Assembly: GCA_043758125.1 (NCBI GenBank)
Contig: JAYVOC010000158.1
Span: forward strand, 1 to 14,942
DNA length: 14,942 nt
Reading direction: 5' to 3'
DNA from: JANXSD01 sp043758125
GTDB taxonomy: Bacteria > Bacteroidota > Bacteroidia > AKYH767-A > OLB10
Within the stretch, counting starts at the first letter, position 1; every line of letters begins with the position of its first letter. This document shows, in pieces, positions 1 through 7,101 of this stretch. Below the pieces are notes generated by a model that saw only the letters and a program-made list of their open reading frames with translations, was not told where the DNA came from and ran no database searches. The translations under genes were made by a program, and so were the position numbers.

Positions 1-140
1 GAATATCGCTCTTTGTATTTTAGTAAAGCAATTCCTGCTGGGATCAAAACATAAACAGCTTCCAGAAAATACATTCCACTAATCACCCAAATGAGTAATA
101 GAATAATAAATTGTCCGTTTTCTTGAAAGAATTTTTTCAT
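1..140 (-). CDS. N-terminal fragment of a membrane protein, possibly Wzy polymerase or O-antigen ligase
   Basis: The left window edge cuts this gene; only the first 46 codons are visible. It starts with ATG at 140-138, whose first base overlaps the TAA stop of the upstream glycosyltransferase gene (TAATG arrangement), so the two are almost certainly co-transcribed and translationally coupled. The visible protein begins MKKFFQENGQ and continues into a hydrophobic stretch (about residues 11-40, rich in I, L, V, W and F with few charges) that ends in a basic KYKER segment. This looks like one or two membrane helices followed by a cytoplasmic loop. No catalytic motif lies in the visible part. A polytopic polymerase or ligase is the piece otherwise missing from this locus, so Wzy or WaaL-like is the inference; another integral membrane protein remains possible. 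Confidence 0.6.
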   Translation of the reverse strand, partial: MKKFFQENGQFIILLLIWVISGMYFLEAVYVLIPAGIALLKYKERY

Positions 141-1252
141 TACGCAGTTTGGTATGATTCAAATAATTCAAGATGTTTTTGCGCAACATGTTTCCATGTA
201 AACTGATTCTTTACTTTAGTATATGATGCATCTGATAATTGCATCCTTTGATCACTCGTTAATTGATAGAAGGATTGAATAGCCCACTTAACCGCACGTA
301 CATTATTTACCTCTACTACGTAACCATTACTACTGTCAACTAATTCACGAGTAGCGCCAGTATCGGTAACAACAATCGGCATTCCTGTAACCATGGCTTC
401 TAAAACAACCGTTGGCATACCTTCAAACAATGTTGGAAAAACAAATAAATCATTGTCTCTATATTGTTGTGCCAATGTTGCATCATCAGCAAAGCCAACA
501 AATGTTACATTATCGTAATTGTATTTCTGAATATAATCTTCATACAATGGTCCTTTCCCAACAATATTGAAATGCAATAGGTCCTTATATCCTTCCGTAT
601 TTAAATCGCTGATGGCTTGCATGAGAATATTAATTCCTTTATTAAAAGCAAATCTCCCAACAAATAATAACTGTAACTTGTCTTTTTTAAAATTTCTTTT
701 TTGCTGATCAATTAAATTTACAGCATTAGGTATTACAACTATTTTACGCCTCGGTGATGGAACATTTGCACTAAGAATTTCTGTTAATTTTCCTCCCAAC
801 GAAATTACTTTTGCTGAATACTTAAATTGATAACGCTCTAGAAAGCGCATCGGTGCAGTTTTTAAAGTATCAATAAATTCAAGTGTTTGAAAGGGCTCTA
901 ATCCATGCGGATTCACAATAACCTTCGACCCAATTTTGCGAATGCCATACCACACCGAAAATCCTTGTGAATAAATTACATCAGGATTTAATTTCTTAAT
1001 TTCATGATAAACTAATTTCGAATAATCGTAACAACTCTTTAAATAATTTTTCCCCGACGTATAGTTTAACGAGATCTCTTTTATCCCTAAACTATTGTCA
1101 AATACTTTTTCTTTATGAGGATGAATTACAGTAATGTCAAGCGTATTGATGCGCGCCAATTCTTCAAGCAATAAAGCTGAATGGCGTTGCATCCCACCAA
1201 TTGCATGAGGATAAATACCATCTGTACAGAAAACAAGATGTTGACGTTTCAA
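140..1252 (-). CDS. Glycosyltransferase family 4 (GT-B fold)
   Basis: A 370-residue protein of normal GT4 length, predicted to transfer a sugar from a nucleotide donor to the growing lipid-linked oligosaccharide at the cytoplasmic face of the inner membrane. Near the N-terminus a GGMQRHS segment (residues 19-25) is the glycine-rich acceptor-side loop typical of GT4. NPHG lies at 114-117. The C-terminal Rossmann domain opens with LLFVGRF (about 195-201) and K205 in FNKG. The EX7E motif, FEGMPTVVLE, places the two glutamates at 277 and 285. The start is TTG at 1252-1250: it is one base past the TAA of the preceding gene, and the next in-frame ATG would remove the N-terminal beta strand. Donor and acceptor cannot be read from the sequence. 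It is the fifth gene of the tight minus-strand run. Confidence 0.88.
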   Translation of the reverse strand: MKRQHLVFCTDGIYPHAIGGMQRHSALLLEELARINTLDITVIHPHKEKVFDNSLGIKEISLNYTSGKNYLKSCYDYSKLVYHEIKKLNPDVIYSQGFSVWYGIRKIGSKVIVNPHGLEPFQTLEFIDTLKTAPMRFLERYQFKYSAKVISLGGKLTEILSANVPSPRRKIVVIPNAVNLIDQQKRNFKKDKLQLLFVGRFAFNKGINILMQAISDLNTEGYKDLLHFNIVGKGPLYEDYIQKYNYDNVTFVGFADDATLAQQYRDNDLFVFPTLFEGMPTVVLEAMVTGMPIVVTDTGATRELVDSSNGYVVEVNNVRAVKWAIQSFYQLTSDQRMQLSDASYTKVKNQFTWKHVAQKHLELFESYQTA

Positions 1253-1253
1253 T

Positions 1254-2162
1254 TTATTTTTTATTTACTAAAGTGCGTATCCCTTCATCAATTCCAATGA
1301 GTGGTAACCATCCTAATGATTTTAATTTGCTCACATCAGCAAGTAGGTGCATGCGTTCAACCTTGCGAACACGTGAAGGCTCTACTTCAATAATAATTTC
1401 TTCTCCAATCTCACGTGAAAATGATTCCACAATATCGGTAACAGAATATTCAATACCACGACCTAAATTAAAAGTGTCGGTTCCACTGTCTATTTTATTA
1501 AGCAATACATGAACAGCATTTGCCATGTCAGAAGTATGAATGAAATCACGCTTCGGCGTTAAATTACCAAGCTTGATTGTACGTAATCCATCATTAACTT
1601 GTTGTTGTATTTCAGGAATCAAATGAGGGTTGGTTTCATTCGGACCAAAAGCATTAAAGAATCGGCAAATGATCATCGGTGTTCCCGTCATCAAATGAAA
1701 CTCGTTACACAAATGCTCTCCCGTTAATTTACTCAAACCATAAATATCTAACGGAGCAACTTCATGCTTTTCACTTACTGCATCGTCATAAATTGGATAT
1801 ACAGCTGCTGTTGATGCAAAGAAAACTTTCTTAACATTATAATTACGACAGTTCTCTAAAATGTTTATCGTTCCATTAATATTAATATTACTCGACTCAT
1901 AAGGATGCTCGTTGCAATACGGAATAAAATGTACCGCAGCTAAATGAATCACAATTTCAGGTTGAATTAATTTGAAGATACGATCCATCTCTTTGCGATC
2001 TAAAATATCGGCAAGAAAAAAATGATCATCACTAACAGTAATAAACTTTCGTTTGCCAAATGATAAATTGTCAATCACAAAAATCTCATGACCTTCTCGT
2101 TGCAGTTTATCAATTACCGCACATCCAATAAATCCAGCTCCCCCCGTTACTAACGTTTTCAT
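1254..2162 (-). CDS. NAD-dependent nucleotide-sugar epimerase/dehydratase (extended SDR)
   Basis: A 302-residue extended short-chain dehydrogenase/reductase, close to the usual GalE/WbpP-type length. The nucleotide-binding motif GGAGFIG is at residues 7-13 and an acidic residue ends beta2 (D31, in VIDNLS), consistent with NAD preference. The catalytic set is Ser/Thr in FASTAAVY (about 117-118) and Y141xxxK145 in YGLSK. RDFIHTSDMA near residue 210 is a family hallmark. It should act on a UDP- or dTDP-sugar in the cytoplasm, for example as a 4-epimerase; the exact substrate is not readable. An upstream in-frame TTG (2177) would add five residues, but the ATG at 2162 puts the Rossmann strand directly at the N-terminus, as is normal, so I prefer it. 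Spacing is 18 bases from the preceding stop and one base before the next gene. Confidence 0.87.
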   Translation of the reverse strand: MKTLVTGGAGFIGCAVIDKLQREGHEIFVIDNLSFGKRKFITVSDDHFFLADILDRKEMDRIFKLIQPEIVIHLAAVHFIPYCNEHPYESSNININGTINILENCRNYNVKKVFFASTAAVYPIYDDAVSEKHEVAPLDIYGLSKLTGEHLCNEFHLMTGTPMIICRFFNAFGPNETNPHLIPEIQQQVNDGLRTIKLGNLTPKRDFIHTSDMANAVHVLLNKIDSGTDTFNLGRGIEYSVTDIVESFSREIGEEIIIEVEPSRVRKVERMHLLADVSKLKSLGWLPLIGIDEGIRTLVNKK

Positions 2163-2180
2163 AAAAGTTTTTTTCAATTG

Positions 2181-3329
2181 TTAACTTGATAATTTATCTA
2201 CTAGTTTTCGATATTGATTCAAATAGGCTCCTTTGGTACAATAGTCTTGTACAAGTGAAACCATCCTCGTTCGTTGCGCAATGTTGCTTGTTGAAAGTAG
2301 TGGAAACTCATTTCCTGTTACAACATATCCGCAATTATGTTTAGCTACAAAGGACGAATAATCTCCTAAGTTCTCAGTGATGATTACTGGTAAACCAGCC
2401 GAAAGATACTCAGCAAATTTTGTTGGTGATGCTACTTTGTTAGTAATACTTTGTTCTCGTATTAAAATACCAATATCACATGCCATTAAAACACTCGGCA
2501 CTTCCGAATGAGCTACCCATTTACGAATTACTTGACCTGGAAATTCTTGTTCCAATTTCGTAATGTTCTCCTCTTCTGGAGCTAGGAAAATCACTTTGTA
2601 TTGCCTACCTAAATTTAAATAATGAGAAAGGTATGGATATAAGATCGAAAAAGATTGCCATCCTGCTGTTGATCCCGAATAAGCAAGCACAATGTCATCC
2701 ACATTGAATCCAAATTTTGCTCTGCTCAATTCAATATCTACTAACGTTATGGGTTTCTCTTTAAAATTACTATTTAACGTACATGGAATAACCACATGTG
2801 CTTGTTCACTATATGCATATACTTCCTTCCAATATTCAACAAGTTTTTCAGAAACAGCAATACGAAAATCACTATCAATCACAGCTCTCTTTTCTAATAA
2901 ATCAATTTCTGCAATCCAACTTTTAACAACGTTCACATCGTATTCTTTCCACTCTGCAGCAATAGCACCTCTGCCATCAAAACATACTCGCTCAACACTA
3001 CTCTTGCCTCGAACTTTTAAAGCCATATTCGCAGCAATAACATTCCGTGCAAGTATAACACTCGGACGAATAAACAAACACACGAACCACAATAAAATTA
3101 CATTAAATCTCCAATACGTCGCCTTAGGTAACATAGGTAAAATGAGTGCAGTGGGAAATTGTTGACGTATTAATAATTTATGTTTTTTAAAATCATGCAT
3201 TGATATAAATGATACTAGTTGAATATCACTTTTTAATTCTTTATTTATATATTGAATGACATCAATCACCTGACTAGAAAAGACTCCAGAAGGAGGTTCT
3301 GCGTAGGTGAGGTAAATCATTTTTTTCAT
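2181..3329 (-). CDS. GT4-like glycosyltransferase (divergent GT-B)
   Basis: A 382-residue protein with the outline of a GT-B glycosyltransferase. An N-terminal EPPSGVFSSQ loop (residues 11-20) takes the acceptor-side position. A strongly hydrophobic segment around 74-92 would fit membrane association. The C-terminal domain has a beta strand and turn DIVLAYSGSTAGWQ (212-225) and a donor-binding region SPTKFAEYLSAGLPVI (301-316), which replaces the usual EX7E motif with a K304/E307 arrangement. That form is seen in many Bacteroidota polysaccharide transferases. The specificity is unknown. A TTG at 3353 could extend the N-terminus by eight residues, but ATG at 3329 gives the standard MKKMIYLTY start. 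The gene follows the GT2 gene by 27 bases and precedes the epimerase gene by 18, in one operon. Assignment as a glycosyltransferase is firm; the family number is less so. Confidence 0.8.
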   Translation of the reverse strand: MKKMIYLTYAEPPSGVFSSQVIDVIQYINKELKSDIQLVSFISMHDFKKHKLLIRQQFPTALILPMLPKATYWRFNVILLWFVCLFIRPSVILARNVIAANMALKVRGKSSVERVCFDGRGAIAAEWKEYDVNVVKSWIAEIDLLEKRAVIDSDFRIAVSEKLVEYWKEVYAYSEQAHVVIPCTLNSNFKEKPITLVDIELSRAKFGFNVDDIVLAYSGSTAGWQSFSILYPYLSHYLNLGRQYKVIFLAPEEENITKLEQEFPGQVIRKWVAHSEVPSVLMACDIGILIREQSITNKVASPTKFAEYLSAGLPVIITENLGDYSSFVAKHNCGYVVTGNEFPLLSTSNIAQRTRMVSLVQDYCTKGAYLNQYRKLVDKLSS

Positions 3330-3356
3330 AAAGTGTTCTTTAAAATCAAACAAAAA

Positions 3357-4307
3357 TTAATTAGAAAGTAATTCACTTTTAGATAAACGCGCAATAATTT
3401 GAGCACATTTAAATCCAAATATTTTGTATAATAATAGATACCGTCTTGATGTAGATAAGGTAACGCTAGGCTTCCCAATTCTTGCTATATATTTCTGATG
3501 AAGTTCAAAGGCCGTGTTTGGATCGTACCCATAAAGAAAACGAATCGCATCAAAAATAATATTAACAGATGTTTGCTTTCGCTCTTGTGTTAATGAACTC
3601 TTGTCGAGAAGATATTGATAAATCTTTATCCTTAATCCAATATAACGTTTCCACATTTCATCAGGATTTGTTTTGGTGATAGAGCCAAATGCACGCTCAC
3701 GATTTATATTTAAAATTGTTTGATCAAATTGTATACGCGCATTGTTTTGTAACAAACGAAACATCAATTCATATTCCTGACTACTCTGCAATCCTTCCGC
3801 CCATCCCTTAATTTCCATTAATTTTTCGCGCTTAAATAAATTAGCTGACGTTACGCCAAGCTTCGAATCAATCAATGCACACCATGGATCTCTCTCCTCA
3901 AAAATTAAATACCGTACTGATTTATCTAACAAAATCTTTTTACAACTACCAACAAAAATGTCAGGATTTATATTCCCTTCTTTAATTTTTTGTGACTGAT
4001 ATTCTAATTTGTTATGTAGTAATAAATCGTCTGCATCTAAAAATTGAATGTATTCACCCTTTGAAACTGCCAATCCTCGGTTACGAGTATAGGTAGCTCC
4101 CATATTTTTTTCGTTAATAATTAAATGAATGCGATTCGGAAATTCAGCCTGAATTTTTTGAATAATAGTTACCGTATTATCGGTAGAGCAATCATCAACA
4201 CAAATAATTTCTAACGGTGCTTGAGTTTGTTCTAATACCGAACGCAAGCCGTCTTCTATGTAGGCTTCTACGTTATAACTAGGTATTATTACAGAGATGT
4301 TTATCAT
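3357..4307 (-). CDS. Glycosyltransferase family 2 (GT-A fold)
   Basis: A 316-residue inverting GT2-type transferase. The N-terminal nucleotide-binding half is textbook: ISVIIPSYNVEAYI (4-17), CVDDCSTDNT with D38/D39, NMGATYTRNRGL (68-79), and the metal-binding DxD region FLDADD (89-94). A later SSQEYELMFRLL stretch (about 173-184) occupies the position of the acceptor-side ED motif, with the catalytic base probably among its acidic residues. The last 100 residues carry no membrane helix I can see, so the enzyme should be cytosolic or peripheral. It starts with ATG at 4307. AAGGA lies about ten bases upstream on the coding strand, one of the few SD-like sites here. It is the second gene after the promoter at 5426-5433, between the deacetylase-family gene and the GT4-like gene. 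The sugar specificity is not predictable. Confidence 0.9.
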   Translation of the reverse strand: MINISVIIPSYNVEAYIEDGLRSVLEQTQAPLEIICVDDCSTDNTVTIIQKIQAEFPNRIHLIINEKNMGATYTRNRGLAVSKGEYIQFLDADDLLLHNKLEYQSQKIKEGNINPDIFVGSCKKILLDKSVRYLIFEERDPWCALIDSKLGVTSANLFKREKLMEIKGWAEGLQSSQEYELMFRLLQNNARIQFDQTILNINRERAFGSITKTNPDEMWKRYIGLRIKIYQYLLDKSSLTQERKQTSVNIIFDAIRFLYGYDPNTAFELHQKYIARIGKPSVTLSTSRRYLLLYKIFGFKCAQIIARLSKSELLSN

Positions 4308-4325
4308 GAAAGAGATTCCTTTTTT

Positions 4326-4341
4326 TCAGTTGTTAAACTGA
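4326..4341. other. Small perfect inverted repeat between two operon genes
   Basis: A six-base perfect stem (TCAGTT/AACTGA) with a GTTA loop lies in the 36-base gap between the deacetylase-family stop and the GT2 start. On the coding (minus) strand it is followed by an A-run rather than a T-run, so it does not look like an intrinsic terminator. It could be an mRNA processing or stability site, or chance. Confidence 0.3.
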
Positions 4342-4343
4342 TA

Positions 4344-5408
4344 TCAGGATAAATCCTTTTTATATAAATGAACAATTTTTACGAAGTCCGTTTCGATAGA
4401 ATAATCATGAAATACCATATCAAGAAATTGATCTAGCGTTGCAAGATTATGATTACTCAACATTTTAGGATGCGATACAAAATGCATATAGTGCTGCTCA
4501 CGGAAAAAATTTAAATAACTCTGCAATTTTACAACACTTAATAATTCAACCGATACTGGCTCATGACTTCTATCTTTCGAAGGATGTCCTTTCAATGATC
4601 GCGGACTAAGATCTTTTAACATTTTTGATTGTTGTCCAACTCCCTTCCCGTAAGTATGATCTTTCACAAATTTGAATAACACCTTCCTAACAATTCTGTC
4701 TGCCATCTTTACATAAGGCTTTAACTTAATCACAGAACTGCTAATTTGAATGAACTCCCCTTTCGTATCCTCTTTAGTGATGTCATCGCCAAATGCATAC
4801 ACTGGCTTATTAGGCGCATCAGAAAAATCAAAATATTGAGCATTCGAAAACTGATATGCACCACGCATCACACTGAAATCATATTCAATTCCATTCGCTA
4901 TGAAGTATGGTTTAATATCTTCAAAAGGTTGTATCGACCAACCCCCAGCACGGTATCCATTGATTTTATACTCAGGAAAAACAGGATGAATAATGCTTGA
5001 TAATATTCTCAACGACTCACGAAATAATAAATCGCGATCCTGCTGATCAATATTATGAAAACGATATCTCTTAACATCTTTTAATACAAATTCATGCTCG
5101 TCAGGAAGGTATTGCGCATCTAACCAATGTGGATGTAAATGTGGAAAAACATAATGACCTTCTCGAATAATATTTAGTATCTGATCACTCACTAATTGTA
5201 AATCTCTTTTGCAATTTTCATATTGCTTCGAATATTTTTCTAGCGTATATAAATATGTTGTGTCAACAAAAAATATAGCCTTCACACCATGAGGACGAAG
5301 GATATTTAATAACGAATTTGTTGGCTCTAATAAACACGCATTCGCCTGCCCGCTTTTAGGGCCGAGAAAAAGTTCATAATCAAAAGTGATGAGTAACTGC
5401 TTTTTCAT
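4344..5408 (-). CDS. CE4/NodB-like polysaccharide deacetylase family protein
   Basis: A 354-residue protein with the ordered motifs of the NodB (CE4) deacetylase superfamily. Motif 1 is TFDYE (D10, E12) instead of the classic TFDDG. Motif 2 is HLHPHW, with H90, H92 and H94 as likely metal ligands. Motif 3 is GYRAGGW, with R153. A late SHP (H313) fits motif 5. The DxE and HxHPHW forms resemble the WalW-like, poorly characterised branch of CE4 found in polysaccharide loci. There is no signal peptide, so it should act in the cytoplasm, perhaps removing an acyl group from a lipid-linked sugar. A basic insertion (about 230-285) is unexplained. A GTG at 5426 is in frame but overlaps the promoter box, so the ATG at 5408 is chosen. 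Activity is inferred, not certain. It is the first gene of the 5-to-6-gene minus-strand operon. Confidence 0.78.
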   Translation of the reverse strand: MKKQLLITFDYELFLGPKSGQANACLLEPTNSLLNILRPHGVKAIFFVDTTYLYTLEKYSKQYENCKRDLQLVSDQILNIIREGHYVFPHLHPHWLDAQYLPDEHEFVLKDVKRYRFHNIDQQDRDLLFRESLRILSSIIHPVFPEYKINGYRAGGWSIQPFEDIKPYFIANGIEYDFSVMRGAYQFSNAQYFDFSDAPNKPVYAFGDDITKEDTKGEFIQISSSVIKLKPYVKMADRIVRKVLFKFVKDHTYGKGVGQQSKMLKDLSPRSLKGHPSKDRSHEPVSVELLSVVKLQSYLNFFREQHYMHFVSHPKMLSNHNLATLDQFLDMVFHDYSIETDFVKIVHLYKKDLS

Positions 5409-5811
5409 AAATGGTGCTAACAACACAAAGGTAATCGTTCGCTTGTACTAGTTGGACTAGCTGTTATTGGATGTTGATTTACGTAATAACCTTTGTTATG
5501 TTTCTGTAGAATGAAAATTATCATTTCCAGATTTCTTTTCCGCGATTGATTCCGCTAAATTATTGAATTGAACTATCTTTTTTATTGCTAAATATTTTTT
5601 TAACGAACAATGAGGTCTAATATGTTATCACTATCGTAGATCCAGATTTAAAATACTTACTACTATTTATGCCTCAATTGACTTCCTATATTCCTCTAAC
5701 TTTAAAATATATGCCACAGAACGCTGTAACTTTCAATTTTACTCACTTCTGGTACTCAAGTAATATCAATGATGTCGATCATTTCAACGAATTACCTCGA
5801 AAGAATAGTAA
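5409..5811. other. 403-bp intergenic region between wecB and the CE4-like gene
   Basis: No convincing gene lies here. An 81-codon plus-strand frame from 5669 runs into wecB antisense and has no recognisable protein character. Next to the downstream gene the region holds the TACCTTTG box (5426-5433) and the CTAGT/ACTAG inverted repeat (5448-5460). A plus-strand ACCTTTGT around 5489 is the inverted counterpart of ACAAAGGT at 5425-5432, about 60 bases apart. No strong terminator for the upstream wecB transcript was found, so read-through is possible. Confidence 0.6.
5426..5433 (-). promoter_or_regulatory. Bacteroidota-type -7 promoter box for the 4344-gene operon
   Basis: On the minus strand these bases read TACCTTTG, an exact match to the TAnnTTTG -7 consensus used by the Bacteroidota primary sigma factor. 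Transcription would begin near 5420, leaving a leader of only about 10-13 bases before the ATG at 5408. A clear -33 TTTG is not present. Instead, a short inverted repeat (CTAGT, three bases, ACTAG, 5448-5460) covers roughly that position and could be an activator or repressor site. Confidence 0.55.
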
Positions 5812-6930
5812 TTACCCAACCTTAACTTTCTGTAACAAAAGTTTTGTACAGGTCTCTAATATTCTCTCTGTAGCATGCCCATCCCACAGAGGAGGAACCG
5901 TACCTTTTTTATAGTTCCCTGCTATAATTTCATCAATCTTCAACTGAACTTTCTCAATATCAAAGGGCACCAACTCATTCGTCCCTATAGAAACAGTTGA
6001 TGGTCGCTCAGTATTAGGACGTAACGTCAAACAAGGAACACGTCGAAAGGTAGTTTCTTCTTGAATCCCACCACTATCGGTAATCACAAATCTACAGTCG
6101 GCAGTAAGCTTCTGAAAAGCAAAATAATCTAGTGGATCAGTAAGTATCAATCGCTTATTCGCCTTCACGCGATCCATCAATCCGAAGTGTGTAAGTTTCC
6201 CTAATGTTCGTGGATGTATCGGAAATACTAAGTCGTAATTTATTGTTATGTAATCTATTATGTCGATAAGTTTGCTTAACCCTTCTTCGTGATCAACGGT
6301 CGCAGGACGATGCATGGTCATTAAAACGTAACCCTGTGAGGCCAAATTATAGTGATCTAAAACCTTGCTCTCGTTTATTTTTGCATCAAAACCAACCAAC
6401 GTATCGATCATCGTGTTGCCTACAAAATACATCTGCTCTTTTTTCTTACCCTCTTTAAGTAGATTATCCATTCCATCCTGTTCAGTAATGAAAAAATAAT
6501 CACTAATCTCATCAGTCAACAGCCGATTAATCTCCTCCGGCATTCCTCTATCTAAACTGCGTAATCCACTTTCAATATGAGCAACTTTAACCCCTGATTT
6601 ATGCGCTGTAAATGCCGCTGCAAATGTGGAATTCACATCACCAACAGCCATCACCAAATTGGGCTTGAAATCTAAAATTACCTTTTCTAAACGAAGCATA
6701 ATCTCCGCCATCTGGTTGCTTGGTGTTCCTTGCGGGATATTTAAAAAGAAGTCTGGCTCTAATTCAAATTGCTCAAAAAATACAGCAGCCATCTTATCAT
6801 CATAATGCTGACCAGTATGCACAATGCGAATCTCAAATGGATTTCCCATCGCTTCATTCACTTTTTTAAATCGAGTTATCTTAATAAAATTTGGTCTCGT
6901 CCCAACTACAATCAAAATGCGATTGTTCAT
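5812..6930 (-). CDS. wecB: UDP-N-acetylglucosamine 2-epimerase (non-hydrolysing)
   Basis: A 372-residue enzyme of the usual WecB/MnaA length that interconverts UDP-GlcNAc and UDP-ManNAc in the cytoplasm. Family motifs appear in order: VVGTRPNFIK (8-17), HTGQHYDDKM (38-47), GDVNST with D98, HIESGLRSLDRGMPEEINR with E120 and E133, MHRPATVD with H207, PIHPRT with H239, and TDSGGIQEE (284-292) followed by a TERPST segment (307-312). GTRPNFIK and the HRPATVD variant differ from the E. coli wording (GTRPEAIK, HRxEN) but lie within the family. It starts with ATG at 6930. No WecC-type UDP-ManNAc dehydrogenase lies in the window, so ManNAc may be used directly or processed by genes beyond the edge. 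Gaps of 171 and 403 bases on either side set it slightly apart from both neighbouring gene groups. Confidence 0.93.
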   Translation of the reverse strand: MNNRILIVVGTRPNFIKITRFKKVNEAMGNPFEIRIVHTGQHYDDKMAAVFFEQFELEPDFFLNIPQGTPSNQMAEIMLRLEKVILDFKPNLVMAVGDVNSTFAAAFTAHKSGVKVAHIESGLRSLDRGMPEEINRLLTDEISDYFFITEQDGMDNLLKEGKKKEQMYFVGNTMIDTLVGFDAKINESKVLDHYNLASQGYVLMTMHRPATVDHEEGLSKLIDIIDYITINYDLVFPIHPRTLGKLTHFGLMDRVKANKRLILTDPLDYFAFQKLTADCRFVITDSGGIQEETTFRRVPCLTLRPNTERPSTVSIGTNELVPFDIEKVQLKIDEIIAGNYKKGTVPPLWDGHATERILETCTKLLLQKVKVG

Positions 6931-7101
6931 CTTTAAATATTTTTATATGTGAAAATGATAATCTTATAACAAGTATTGGTATTAGATTTAAAACACCGAT
7001 TTCTTTGTACGCAGCATCAAATAATTTTGTTCTAATTTATAGTTACAATCAACAACAACATCATTCACATTAATGACCGCGATAACACATTAAAAAAATT
7101 A

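Noticed and set aside
5669..5914. 81-codon plus-strand frame in the 5409-5811 gap
   Set aside because: Its second part lies antisense to wecB and it has no recognisable motif or plausible start signal.
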